Source of the DNA: Streptomyces beijiangensis
Lineage (GTDB): Bacteria > Actinomycetota > Actinomycetes > Streptomycetales > Streptomycetaceae
DNA length: 64,000 bases
Reading direction: 5' to 3'
NCBI RefSeq assembly: GCF_017315755.1
Contig: NZ_JAFLRJ010000036.1
Location: 108,286-172,285 of the forward strand
Below, piece by piece: positions 1 through 8,584 of this stretch. The position numbers were made by a program, and so were the translations under genes. Position 1 is the stretch's first letter. Each line of letters starts with the position of its first letter. Below the pieces are notes generated by a model that was not told the origin of the DNA, made no database searches, and saw only the letters and a program-made list of their open reading frames with translations.

Positions 1-201
1 TGGATGCCGGCCGATCTCGCCGCCGAGGACACCTCCGACACCTGGCGCCAGTGGTCCCGTCCCTGGAACGCCACCTCCGGCGGTCACACCCTCACGGTCC
101 GCGCGACCGACCGCACGGGCCAGGTCCAGACCGAGGAGCGCACCGACACCATCCCCGACGGCGCGAGCGGCCGGCACTCGGTGGTGATCACCGTCGACTG
201 A
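1..201 (+). CDS. Sulfite oxidase-like molybdopterin oxidoreductase, C-terminal end (partial)
   Basis: Only the last 66 codons are present; the reading frame is open to the left edge. The segment TWRQWSRPWNA, then HTLTVRATDRTGQVQTE, IPDGASGRHSVV and the stop matches the end of the Mo-cofactor oxidoreductase dimerisation (immunoglobulin-like) domain of the sulfite oxidase family. Such proteins bind molybdopterin and are often exported or membrane-anchored in actinobacteria. The fasciclin lipoprotein begins about 80 bp downstream on the same strand, so the two may be co-transcribed. The catalytic domain lies outside the window and cannot be judged. Confidence 0.75.
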   Translation, partial: WMPADLAAEDTSDTWRQWSRPWNATSGGHTLTVRATDRTGQVQTEERTDTIPDGASGRHSVVITVD

Positions 202-282
202 ACCTCCTCGCCCCCACCAGACCCTCTGACCGGGCCGGACATTCCGGCCGGTCCTCAGCAACCCCTCACAGGAGAATCCATC

Positions 283-921
283 ATGAGTGCCCCCCGTTTC
301 CGCCGTGCCGCCCTCATCGCCGCTGCCGCCGCGGTCCTGCCGATCGCACTGACCGCCTGTTCCAGCGACAGCAAGGACAGCACGGCGGAGTCCACGCCGA
401 CCGCGAGCAAGTCGATGGCGTCGTCGGGTGATGCGATGAGTACGGACAAGCCGTTCGGTCCGGGGTGCGCCTCGGTCCCCAAGGACGGTGCGGGCAGCTT
501 CGACGGCATGGCCAAGGACCCCGTCGCCACCGCCGCCTCCAACAACCCCGCCCTGTCGACCCTGGTCGCCGCGGTGAAGAAGGCCGGCCTGGTCGACACC
601 CTCAACAACGCCCAGAACATCACCGTCTTCGCCCCGACCAACGACGCCTTCGCGAAGATCCCCAAGGCCGACCTCGACAAGGTCCTCAACGACAAGGCCC
701 AGCTCACCAAGATCCTCACCTACCACGTCGTCGGCCAGAAGCTCACCCCCAAGCAGCTCGAGAACGGCACCTTCACCACCCTGGAGAAGAGCAGCCTCAC
801 CACCTCGGGCTCCGGCACCGCCTACAAGGTCAACGACACCTCCAACGTCGTCTGCGGCAACGTCCCCACCGCCAACGCCACCGTCTACATCGTCGACACC
901 GTCCTCATGCCCAAGAGCTGA
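283..921 (+). CDS. Fasciclin (FAS1) domain lipoprotein
   Basis: A 212-residue exported lipoprotein. The N-terminus has arginines, a hydrophobic stretch and the lipobox LTAC with the lipidated cysteine at residue 26, followed by a Ser/Thr/Lys/Asp-rich linker. Residues about 75-210 form one FAS1 domain, with the recognisable segments NITVFAPTNDAFAKIP and LTYHVVGQKL. FAS1 proteins mediate adhesion or protein contacts at the cell surface; the partner is unknown. AGGAG lies just before the ATG. The gene follows a sulfite-oxidase-like gene, which suggests an extracytoplasmic unit. Confidence 0.9.
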   Translation: MSAPRFRRAALIAAAAAVLPIALTACSSDSKDSTAESTPTASKSMASSGDAMSTDKPFGPGCASVPKDGAGSFDGMAKDPVATAASNNPALSTLVAAVKKAGLVDTLNNAQNITVFAPTNDAFAKIPKADLDKVLNDKAQLTKILTYHVVGQKLTPKQLENGTFTTLEKSSLTTSGSGTAYKVNDTSNVVCGNVPTANATVYIVDTVLMPKS

Positions 922-1067
922 CCCTGTCGTCCGGGGGAATCGCCTCGTGGTCCCGGTCCGCGGCATTCGCGGCCGGGACCGCCTGCGGGGAATTCCGCTG
1001 CCCTCGTGATCTCGTGTGGGGTGATGGCAGCCGCCAACGGATCAGCACAGAGCAGGTGGGAGGCCTC

Positions 1068-1997
1068 ATGGACAGCGATACGAATCCGTCGCTCCGATGC
1101 CTGGTGACCGGCGCGACCGGATACGTCGGAGGACGGCTGGTGCCCCCCTTGCTGAAGGCGGGCCACCAGGTGCGCTGCATGGTGCGTTCCCCCGAGAAGC
1201 TGCGCGACCACGAGTGGTCCGGTCAGGTCGACACCGTCCGAGGCGATGTGACCGACCCGGCGTCCGTGGCCGCCGCGCTGGACGGCATCGATGTGGCGTA
1301 CTACCTGGTGCACGCGCTCGGTACGGGCGCCGACTTCGAGCAGACCGACCGCGATGCGGCCCGTGTCTTCGCGGACGCCGCCGCGACCGCCGGAGTACGG
1401 CGGATCGTCTACCTCGGCGGGCTCACCCCGACGGAGGTCCCGACCCAGGACCTCTCGCCCCATCTGCGTTCACGCGCCGAGGTCGGTGACATCTTCCTCA
1501 AGTCCCCGGTGCCTGCCACCGTGCTGCGCGCCGCCGTCATCATCGGCTCCGGCTCGGCCTCCTTCGAGATGCTGCGCTACCTCACCGAACGTCTTCCGGT
1601 CATGGTGACCCCCAGCTGGGTCAGCACCCGGATCCAGCCCATCGCCGTCCGGGACGTCCTCCGCTACCTCGTCGGCAGCGCCCTCATGCCCCAGGACGTC
1701 AACCGCACCTTCGACATCACAGGGCCGGACATCATGACCTACCGGGACATGATGGAGAGGTACGCGGCGGTCGCCGGCCTGCGGAAGCGGCTGATCCTTC
1801 CCGTGCCCATGCTGAGCCCGAGACTCTCCAGCCACTGGATCGGCCTCGTCACACCGGTGCCGCGGTCGATCGCCCGGCCCCTCGCCGAGTCCCTGCGTCA
1901 TGAAGTGGTCGGCGACGAACACGACATCGCGCGTTATGTGCCCGACGGGCCGGACATGCCGATCGGCTTCGACCAGTCGTTGTCGCTGGCCCTGTAG
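1068..1997 (+). CDS. NAD(P)-binding SDR-like protein (N-terminal half of split gene)
   Basis: 309 residues. A Rossmann fold of the atypical short-chain dehydrogenase / NmrA-YbjT type is shown by CLVTGATGYVGGRLVPPLL near the N-terminus and by DGIDVAYYLVHALGTG and RIVYLGGLTPTE further in. The substrate is unknown; relatives often sense or reduce using NAD(P)H. I chose the ATG at 1068, after GGTGGGAGG, rather than the longer upstream open frame that overlaps the fasciclin gene. The protein ends early at TAG 1995-1997, so it lacks the DUF2867 domain of full-length relatives. Confidence 0.7.
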   Translation: MDSDTNPSLRCLVTGATGYVGGRLVPPLLKAGHQVRCMVRSPEKLRDHEWSGQVDTVRGDVTDPASVAAALDGIDVAYYLVHALGTGADFEQTDRDAARVFADAAATAGVRRIVYLGGLTPTEVPTQDLSPHLRSRAEVGDIFLKSPVPATVLRAAVIIGSGSASFEMLRYLTERLPVMVTPSWVSTRIQPIAVRDVLRYLVGSALMPQDVNRTFDITGPDIMTYRDMMERYAAVAGLRKRLILPVPMLSPRLSSHWIGLVTPVPRSIARPLAESLRHEVVGDEHDIARYVPDGPDMPIGFDQSLSLAL

Positions 1998-2015
1998 CGG
2001 GTCCAGGACGCCCAG

Positions 2016-2567
2016 GTGGTGACGCACTGGTCCTCCGCCTCCGTGCCCGGCGCGCCCAGCGATCCGCTGCCCACCGACCCCGACTGGACGGGCGGCAGTC
2101 TTTACACCGACCGCAGGCAACGCGTCGTACACGCATCCCCGGAAGACCTCTGGCGGGTCGTCGAAGGCATCGGCGGCAAGAACGGCTGGTATTCCTTCCC
2201 TCTCGCCTGGGCCTTGCGCGGTTGGCTCGACCGGCTGGTCGGAGGGGTGGGCCTCGGCCGCGGCCGGCGCGACGCACTCCGGCTGCGCGTGGGGGACTCG
2301 CTGGACTTCTGGCGGGTAGAGGAGATCGTCCCCGGCCGGCTGCTCCGGTTGCGTGCGGAAATGAGGCTGCCGGGTCTGGCCTGGCTGGAGATGCGCGTGG
2401 ACCAGGACGACGAGGGCGGGTCCCGGTACTCCCAGAAGGCGATCTTCCATCCGCGCGGGCTGCTCGGCCATGCCTACTGGTGGAGCGTCTCGCCCTTCCA
2501 CGCCGTGGTTTTCGGGGGAATGGTACGGAACGTCGCGAAAGCCGCCGAGAAGGGGAAGGGCCGGTGA
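2016..2567 (+). CDS. DUF2867 domain protein (C-terminal half of split gene)
   Basis: 183 codons from GTG 2016 to TGA, in the same frame as the upstream Rossmann half. The segment with DRRQRVVHASPEDLWRVVEGIGG, WYSFPLAWALRGWLDRLVGG and LLGHAYWWSVSPFHAVVFGGM is typical of DUF2867, a START/SRPBCC-like ligand-binding fold that usually forms the C-terminus of YbjT-like proteins. AGGA at 2005-2008 sits 7 nt before the GTG, so re-initiation after the TAG is possible but unproven. Confidence 0.5.
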   Translation: MVTHWSSASVPGAPSDPLPTDPDWTGGSLYTDRRQRVVHASPEDLWRVVEGIGGKNGWYSFPLAWALRGWLDRLVGGVGLGRGRRDALRLRVGDSLDFWRVEEIVPGRLLRLRAEMRLPGLAWLEMRVDQDDEGGSRYSQKAIFHPRGLLGHAYWWSVSPFHAVVFGGMVRNVAKAAEKGKGR

Positions 2568-2672
2568 AGACCAATCCGTACCCCGGGGCGGCTACGGATC
2601 ACCTGTGCACCGAGCGACGGGAAATCCCTCCGTTGCGGCGGATGCGGATACGGCGCGGGTGAGGTGAGGACG

Positions 2673-2813
2673 ATGACGGACGACGAGTTCGACAGGCTGA
2701 TGGCGGAGCTCCGCGAGGCAGCGGACCACGGTCGGCTGCCGCCCGCGCCGGAGCAGGACGACGAGTACGCGATGCTGGCCCGCCACGCCGAGTTCGGCGC
2801 AGGCGCGCACTGA
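2673..2813 (+). CDS. Small acidic hypothetical protein (46 aa)
   Basis: A short ORF starting ATG ACG GAC GAC with GAGGTGAGGA just upstream. It encodes 46 residues, acidic and probably helical (MTDDEFDRLMAELREAADHG, then a Pro-rich turn and a second short helix). Third codon positions are strongly G/C, as in real genes here. GTG at 2664 is an in-frame alternative start. I do not recognise a family. Confidence 0.5.
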   Translation: MTDDEFDRLMAELREAADHGRLPPAPEQDDEYAMLARHAEFGAGAH

Positions 2814-2960
2814 ACCGCCGGACCTGCCCGCTGACCGAGGGACATGCCCTGCTCGTACGAGGGAAGACCGGCGCGGCAGCTTGCTGTACGCCGATGCCGG
2901 GCGGTGCCCTGGGCTCTCCCCTTGGCACCACACCCGCACCACAATCACCAGGAGCCCCGG

Positions 2961-3347
2961 ATGCGTATCCCTGTCGCCCTCGCCGCAGCAGGCCTCGTCG
3001 CCCTCGCCGCCGCGGCCCCGGCCGCCCAGGCGGAACCGACCCCGGCGCAGGGTCTCTTCCTCACCGTCACCGGCGACGAGAACACCTGGATCCGCGGAGT
3101 TCTGCTGCAGTGCCCGGCGGGCGGCCCCAGCCACCACCCGGACGCCGGGGCCGCCTGCGCGGCGCTCGACGCGGCGGGCGGCGACCTCGACGTGCTGGCC
3201 GGCGACCCTCATCCGTGCACCAGGGAGTTCGCCCCGGTGACGGTCGGCGCGACGGGGACCTGGCACGGCCGTCCCACCGCCTGGCACAAGACCTACGCCA
3301 ACGCCTGCATGCTGCAAGCGGCGACGGGCCCCGTCTTCCACTTCTGA
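2961..3347 (+). CDS. Secreted subtilisin inhibitor-like protease inhibitor (SSI family)
   Basis: 128 residues with a Sec signal peptide of about 24 residues ending AAQA. The mature part has four cysteines and the SSI family pattern: LLQCP, a second Cys in GAACAAL, the reactive-site Cys in PCTREFAPVTV, and the fourth in NACML before the terminal VFHF. Members bind serine proteases outside the cell and control aerial-mycelium and storage proteases. By alignment with SSI (CPMVYDPV) the P1 residue is Arg in CTREFAPV, which predicts trypsin-like rather than subtilisin-like targets. AGGAG lies about 8 nt before the ATG. Confidence 0.85.
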   Translation: MRIPVALAAAGLVALAAAAPAAQAEPTPAQGLFLTVTGDENTWIRGVLLQCPAGGPSHHPDAGAACAALDAAGGDLDVLAGDPHPCTREFAPVTVGATGTWHGRPTAWHKTYANACMLQAATGPVFHF

Positions 3348-3374
3348 CACTTCTGACACTTCCGGCACTTCTGA
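3339..3374 (+). repeat. Four 9-bp tandem repeats across the inhibitor stop codon
   Basis: CACTTCTGA occurs at 3339, 3348 and 3366, with a variant CACTTCCGG at 3357. The array begins with the last two sense codons (His-Phe) and the TGA of the protease inhibitor, so each perfect unit repeats His-Phe-stop. It looks like slippage duplication at the end of the gene and gives redundant stop codons. Confidence 0.75.
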
Positions 3375-3533
3375 TCAGTTGCCGCGCGACGCGACCATCC
3401 CCAGGGTCGCGAGCCCCAGTACCACCCAGCTGAACCACAGCCAGCCGTTGCTGCCGAGCACCACCGTGTAGCCGGTCACCGTGACCAGCGCTCCGACGGT
3501 CATCACACCCATCGCCTTCGTGGAACCGGTCAT
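3375..3533 (-). CDS. Small two-helix membrane protein (52 aa)
   Basis: Reverse-strand ORF from the ATG at 3533 to the TGA at 3375. It begins MTGSTKAMG and has two hydrophobic stretches, VMTVGALVTVTGYTVVLG and WLWFSWVVLGLATLGMVA, separated by a short GSNG turn, and ends in ASRGN. This suggests a hairpin membrane protein. It lies downstream of ctaG on the same strand, separated by a strong hairpin, so it is probably transcribed on its own or by read-through. The family is not recognised. Confidence 0.55.
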   Translation of the reverse strand: MTGSTKAMGVMTVGALVTVTGYTVVLGSNGWLWFSWVVLGLATLGMVASRGN

Positions 3534-3538
3534 GAAGA

Positions 3539-3565
3539 GGCCCCCTCCTTCGAGTGGAGGGGGCC
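3539..3565. terminator. Hairpin terminator after ctaG
   Basis: A perfect 10-bp stem, GGCCCCCTCC (3539-3548) and GGAGGGGGCC (3556-3565), with a 7-nt loop. It lies 28 bp downstream of the ctaG stop on the minus strand and just before the small membrane-protein gene. Confidence 0.7.
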
Positions 3566-3592
3566 ATCGTCACCCGGAGCGTGCCCGCTCCG

Positions 3593-4546
3593 CTACTGCT
3601 GGCGCGCCTGCAGTGACGCCAGGTAGGCGTTGTACGCCTGCAGTTCCTTGTCGCCGTCCCGGTCAGCGGCCCGGTCGGAGCGCCGTGCGATGCGCTGCTC
3701 GGAGCGGTACCACTGGAAGACCAGCGCGATCAGCACCAGCACCGAAGGGATCTCGCTGAACGCCCAGGCGATGCCGCCGGCCGCGCTCTGGTCGGCGAGG
3801 GCATCGATCGCGAGCGAGGACGACGGGTTCTTGTACGTGGTGACCATCGGCTCGGTCGCCATCATCAGTGCGATCCCGAAGAAGGCATGGAACGGCATGC
3901 CCGCGAAGAGCTCCAGCATCCGCATCACATAGCCGGGCCTGTGCGGGCCGGGATCCACGCCCATGATCGGCCAGAAGAAGACCAGACCGACCGCCAGGAA
4001 GTGCACCATCATCGCGATGTGGCCGGTCTTGCTGCCCATCAGGAAGTCGAACAGCGGCGAGAAGTACAGCCCGTAGAGACTCGCGATGAAGAGCGGGATC
4101 GTGAACGCCGGATGCGTGACGATCCGCATGAACCGGCTCTGCAGCAGCGCGAGCAGCCATTCGCGCGGCCCCTTGCGGTTGCCCCGCCCGGCCACCGGGA
4201 GCGCGCGCAGGGCGAGGGTCACCGGGGCGCCGAGCAGCAGCAGGATGGGGGAGAGCATGGAGATCACCATGTGCTGCACCATGTGCACGCTGAACATGAC
4301 CATGCCGTAGTCGTTGAGCTTGGTGCACATCACCAGCGCGACGCTCAGCACGCCGAGGGTGAAGAGCGCGATCCGGTGCACCGGCCAGCTGTCGCCGCGC
4401 CGTCGCAGCCGCACGACACCCCAGCCGTAGAGGCCGAGACCGACCAGGGAGCCGATCAGAAAGAAGGGGTCCGCGGAGAATTCGAGCCCCCGCCCCAGCG
4501 TGAACGGCGGCAGATCCATCATCATGCCGTGCCCGCTGTGATCCAT
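3593..4546 (-). CDS. ctaG: Cytochrome c oxidase assembly protein (CtaG/caa3 type)
   Basis: 317 residues, a polytopic membrane protein with about seven hydrophobic segments, such as FFLIGSLVGLGLYGWGVV, MVISMLSPILLLLGAPVTL and FTIPLFIASLYGLYFSP. The N-terminus is His/Met-rich (MDHSGHGMMMD) and internal motifs HMVQHMV and GMPFHAFFG are typical of the CtaG_Cox family, which helps deliver copper to the CuB centre of cytochrome oxidase. The C-terminus is charged and cytoplasmic-like. It is monocistronic or followed by the small membrane ORF. Confidence 0.9.
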   Translation of the reverse strand: MDHSGHGMMMDLPPFTLGRGLEFSADPFFLIGSLVGLGLYGWGVVRLRRRGDSWPVHRIALFTLGVLSVALVMCTKLNDYGMVMFSVHMVQHMVISMLSPILLLLGAPVTLALRALPVAGRGNRKGPREWLLALLQSRFMRIVTHPAFTIPLFIASLYGLYFSPLFDFLMGSKTGHIAMMVHFLAVGLVFFWPIMGVDPGPHRPGYVMRMLELFAGMPFHAFFGIALMMATEPMVTTYKNPSSSLAIDALADQSAAGGIAWAFSEIPSVLVLIALVFQWYRSEQRIARRSDRAADRDGDKELQAYNAYLASLQARQQ

Positions 4547-4589
4547 TCGTCCGCTCCTGATTCGTTCCGTACGGTCCGCACCAGAGTAG

Positions 4590-4625
4590 AACTGCCCCCG
4601 GCCGCAGCAGCGGCCGGGGGCAGTT
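4590..4625. terminator. Strong hairpin terminator downstream of pfkA
   Basis: A perfect 16-bp stem, AACTGCCCCCGGCCGC and its complement at 4610-4625, with loop AGCA. It lies between pfkA and ctaG, which are both on the minus strand, so it should end the pfkA transcript about 100 nt after its stop codon, beyond the tandem repeat. Confidence 0.8.
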
Positions 4626-4640
4626 CGTTACGTATCGGAC

Positions 4641-4724
4641 GAATCCGGAAGCGAATCCGGAAGCGAATCCGGAAGCGAATCCGGAAGCGGATCCGGAAGC
4701 GAATCCGGAAGCGGATCCGGAAGT
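4641..4724. repeat. Seven 12-bp tandem repeats directly after the pfkA stop
   Basis: Seven head-to-tail copies of a 12-bp unit, GAATCCGGAAGC, at 4641, 4653, 4665, 4677, 4689 (GGATCC variant), 4701 and 4713 (GGATCC variant, last base T). The array begins one base from the pfkA stop codon (4726-4728, minus strand) and ends 16 bp before the terminator stem. Each unit contains the palindrome TCCGGA. On the pfkA strand each unit is four codons (Ala-Ser-Gly-Phe/Ser), so loss of the stop would add a Ser/Gly/Ala-rich tail. Confidence 0.9.
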
Positions 4725-4725
4725 G

Positions 4726-5754
<1,029 letters not shown>

Positions 5755-5894
5755 TGCCCGGAAAACCTTTGCAACGTGGGCCGATGACCGGACCACGTCG
5801 TCCGGTTGGATCCCCGCCACCCTACCGGCGCAAGGTGGCGGGACCGAACCGGGCGTCCGCCTGCTGGACTTCGCTCAGCTGAGCGAACTGTGCG

Positions 5895-6623
5895 TCATGC
5901 GGGCTGCGTTGCAGATGCGATGCGTTCGGCGCGCAGCGCTTCGTACCAGCGGTCGTCCGTCGGCGGAAGCGCGTTCACATCGAGGGCCAGCTTCAGCAGC
6001 AGGTCCGCGATCTGCGGATTGCGGGCGAGAACCGGGCCGTGCATGTACGTACCGAAGACGGTGTCGTTGTACGCGCCCTCGGTGCCGTCGCCCGTACCGT
6101 TGCCCTTGCCGAGGCGTACTCGTGCGAAGGGGCGTGCGGAGGGGCCGAGGTGGGTGATGCCCTGGTGGTTCTCGAAACCGGTCAGCTGCGGCAGCCCGAG
6201 CCGGTCGTCGATGTCCCCGAGCACGTCGCCGACACACCGTTCGCCTTCGCCGCGGGTCGAGACCACATCGAGCAGTCCGAGGCCGGGCTCACGCTCACCG
6301 AGGTCGTTGATGAACTCGTGGCCGAGGATCTGGTACCCGGCGCAGACCGAGAAGATGATCGCGCCGTTGGCGGCGGCCCGGCTGAGCCCGCCGTCGCGGC
6401 GCAGCCGCTCTGCGGCCAGTCGCTGCGGCCGGTCCTCGCCGCCGCCGATCAGATAGATGTCGCCCGAAGTGGGCACCGGCTGGTCGCTGCGTACGTCGAT
6501 ACGCGTGACGTCCAGGCGGCGCTGATGGGCGCGGCGCTCCACGACGAGGGCGTTGCCCTGGTCGCCGTAGGTGGACAGCAGGTCGGGGTAGACCCACACC
6601 AGGCGCAGGCTGTTGTCGCTCAT
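5895..6623 (-). CDS. gatD: Lipid II isoglutaminyl synthase, glutamine amidotransferase subunit GatD
   Basis: 242 residues from MSDNSLRLVWVYPDLLSTYG, with GAGGAG before the ATG. It is a class I (CobB/CobQ-like) glutaminase: the nucleophile Cys is in FSVCAGYQILGHEF, with GFENHQG and a His near TYMHGP. GatD supplies ammonia to MurT, which amidates the D-Glu of lipid II to D-isoglutamine. It starts 19 bp after the murT stop on the same strand, so the two form an operon murT-gatD. Confidence 0.93.
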   Translation of the reverse strand: MSDNSLRLVWVYPDLLSTYGDQGNALVVERRAHQRRLDVTRIDVRSDQPVPTSGDIYLIGGGEDRPQRLAAERLRRDGGLSRAAANGAIIFSVCAGYQILGHEFINDLGEREPGLGLLDVVSTRGEGERCVGDVLGDIDDRLGLPQLTGFENHQGITHLGPSARPFARVRLGKGNGTGDGTEGAYNDTVFGTYMHGPVLARNPQIADLLLKLALDVNALPPTDDRWYEALRAERIASATQPA

Positions 6624-6642
6624 GCTTGCTCTCCTCAACGCG

Positions 6643-7881
6643 TCAGTTGCCGACTCGGCGGCGCACGTCCTGGAACGCGGTGTAGTTGGCGATCAGTTCG
6701 ATCCGTCCCGGCGCGGAGGCCCGTACCGCCTCGTCCACGCTCTCGCAGACCCGGAAGTCCAGGCCCGCGACCTCGAGGCGTACCGCGAGGTCCAGCCTGC
6801 GGTCGCCGATCAGGGAGATCGGGTGGCCGGCGAGACGCGTGTAGTCGACGTCCCAGAGCCAGGAGGTGTCCGTGCCGTCGGCGCCGCGGGCGTTGACGGC
6901 GAGGATCACCGGGGTGGGCGGCGGGTCGATCAGCGAGAAGGTCTCCAGCCAGCCGGCCGGGTTCTTCGCGAGGAGCAGGCGCAGATCGCGGCCCTGGAAC
7001 TGGACCACGTCATAGCGTCCGGCCACGGCCTGTACGGCGTACATCCGCTCCAGCGCCACCTGCGGCGGCACACCGAAGGTGGCGGCGACAGCAGCGGTGA
7101 CGGCTGCGTTGGCCTTGTTGGCGCGGCCCGGGAGCTGCAGATGGATCGGCCACGCCGAGCCGTGCGGGTCCAGGACATGGTCGCCGGAGAGCGCCCAGCT
7201 GGGCGCGGGGCGGCGGAAACCGCACTCGCCGCAGAACCAGTCGTCGCTCGGCCGCTGCAGCACACCGCCGCAGGACGGGCACGACCAGGCGTCGTCCTTC
7301 CACTCCTGGCCGGCCGCGACCCACACCACGGTGGGGGACGACGAGGCGGCCCAGACGATCAGCGGGTCGTCCGCGTTGGCGATGACCACCGCCTGCGTAC
7401 CCGCGAGGCCCTCGCGCCACTTCTCGGCCAGCATCCGCGTCTCGGCGGCCCGGTCCAGCTGGTCGCGGGAGAGGTTGAGCAGTGCGATCGCCTTGGGCGT
7501 CACATCGCGTGCGACCCCGGAGAGGTACTTCTCGTCGACCTCGATCACGCCGTACCTGGCGTCCGAACCACCGGCGAGCGCGGAGGTGATGCCCGCGGGC
7601 ATGTTCGCGCCCAGGGCGTTCGACACCACAGGGCCACTGGCCTGCAGCGCCTCGGCGATGAGCCGGGTCGTCGTCGTCTTGCCGTTGGTCGCGGAGACGA
7701 GGATCACGTCCAGATGCTGGGCGAGGCGGCCCAGCAGATCCGGGTCGAGTCTCAGCGCGACCTTGCCGCCGATCACCGATCCGCTGCCGCGCCCCGCGGC
7801 GCGCGATACCGCTGCCGCGGCCTTGCCTGCGGTCACGGCCAGCTTGGCCCGCGGCGACAGCGGCTCCGTGTTGCCTGACAT
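6643..7881 (-). CDS. murT: Lipid II isoglutaminyl synthase, Mur ligase-like subunit MurT
   Basis: 412 residues. Mur ligase P-loop SATNGKTTTTRLI lies near residue 65. A Cys4 zinc ribbon, CPSCGG and CGECGF, is inserted in the central domain, which is characteristic of MurT and absent from ordinary Mur ligases. A C-terminal DUF1727 domain follows. Start chosen at MSGNTEPLSPRAKL because AAGGAGG sits about 9 nt upstream. It activates the D-Glu carboxylate of lipid II with ATP, using ammonia from GatD. It is divergent from the peptide deformylase gene with a 116-bp gap. Confidence 0.93.
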   Translation of the reverse strand: MSGNTEPLSPRAKLAVTAGKAAAAVSRAAGRGSGSVIGGKVALRLDPDLLGRLAQHLDVILVSATNGKTTTTRLIAEALQASGPVVSNALGANMPAGITSALAGGSDARYGVIEVDEKYLSGVARDVTPKAIALLNLSRDQLDRAAETRMLAEKWREGLAGTQAVVIANADDPLIVWAASSSPTVVWVAAGQEWKDDAWSCPSCGGVLQRPSDDWFCGECGFRRPAPSWALSGDHVLDPHGSAWPIHLQLPGRANKANAAVTAAVAATFGVPPQVALERMYAVQAVAGRYDVVQFQGRDLRLLLAKNPAGWLETFSLIDPPPTPVILAVNARGADGTDTSWLWDVDYTRLAGHPISLIGDRRLDLAVRLEVAGLDFRVCESVDEAVRASAPGRIELIANYTAFQDVRRRVGN

Positions 7882-7997
7882 CGTCCCTGGTCCTCCTTGC
7901 ATCGGCGCGGGCCTCAGCCTATCGAGATCCGCACCGGGGCCCGACCTCGGCTCCACCGGCGGCGGGCTCGTCCCGTACAGAACGTAATCTTGCCGCC

Positions 7998-8543
7998 ATG
8001 CGAAACCGTCCGATCCCCGGCAGTTCGGGAGCCGCGCAGGAGATGTCCCTGCTCGGCGACCCGGTGCTGCACTCGCCCTGCGAACCCGTGACCGCGTTCG
8101 GTCCCCAGCTCGCCCGGCTCGTCGAGAACATGTTCGCGACGATGTACGCGGCCCAGGGCGTCGGGCTCGCCGCCAATCAGATCGGGGTGGCGCAGCGGGT
8201 CTTCGTGTACGACTGCCCGGACGACGAGGACGTCCGCCACCTGGGGCATGTGGTCAACCCGCGCCTGGTCGAGGCGGATGGCATCACCGTACGGGGCCCG
8301 GAGGGCTGTCTCTCGCTGCCGGGTCTGGAGGCCGCCACCTCCCGCTTCGACCACGCGGTCGTCGAGGGCTTCACGGTGGACGGCGATCCGGTGCGGGTCG
8401 GCGGGACGGGCTTCTTCGCCCGCTGTCTGCAGCACGAGTGCGACCATCTGGACGGACTCGTCTACACGGACCGCCTCGGCGGCTGGCGCAAGAGCAAGGT
8501 GATGCGCGCGGCCCGCAAGACGCCCTGGGGTGCGAACGCCTGA
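7998..8543 (+). CDS. def: Peptide deformylase
   Basis: 181 residues. All three signature motifs are present: GVGLAANQIG, EGCLSLPG (metal-binding Cys) and HECDHLDG (two metal His plus catalytic Glu). The enzyme removes the formyl group from nascent proteins using Fe2+ or Zn2+. Actinobacteria often carry more than one def gene. The N-terminus has a short extension (MRNRPIPGSSG) before the conserved region. Confidence 0.95.
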   Translation: MRNRPIPGSSGAAQEMSLLGDPVLHSPCEPVTAFGPQLARLVENMFATMYAAQGVGLAANQIGVAQRVFVYDCPDDEDVRHLGHVVNPRLVEADGITVRGPEGCLSLPGLEAATSRFDHAVVEGFTVDGDPVRVGGTGFFARCLQHECDHLDGLVYTDRLGGWRKSKVMRAARKTPWGANA

Positions 8544-8584
8544 GGGCCTGACCACCGGGCCTCGAACGTGAGAAGCCGGGACCG

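Larger units (their letters stand above)
1068..2567 (+). pseudogene. YbjT-type NAD(P)-binding / DUF2867 protein split by an in-frame TAG
   Basis: From the ATG at 1068 to the TGA at 2565-2567 the same reading frame encodes first an NAD(P)-binding Rossmann domain and then a DUF2867 domain. These are normally one protein of about 500 residues. The frame is interrupted only by a TAG at 1995-1997, and coding-like sequence resumes at once (RVQDAQVVTHWSSASVPG). The TAG replaces a single sense codon, and CAG to TAG would be one base change. The two halves are listed separately below because either could still be translated. A sequencing error or amber read-through would also explain it. Confidence 0.7.

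Noticed and set aside
465..1067. Upstream extension of the NAD(P)-binding gene to 465
   Set aside because: It overlaps the fasciclin gene in another frame and is Arg/His/Gln-rich without motifs. The ATG at 1068 has a ribosome site.
4641..4724. pfkA-adjacent array as a possible CRISPR or origin iteron set
   Set aside because: The repeats are contiguous 12-mers with no spacers, and there is no replication gene or AT-rich region nearby.
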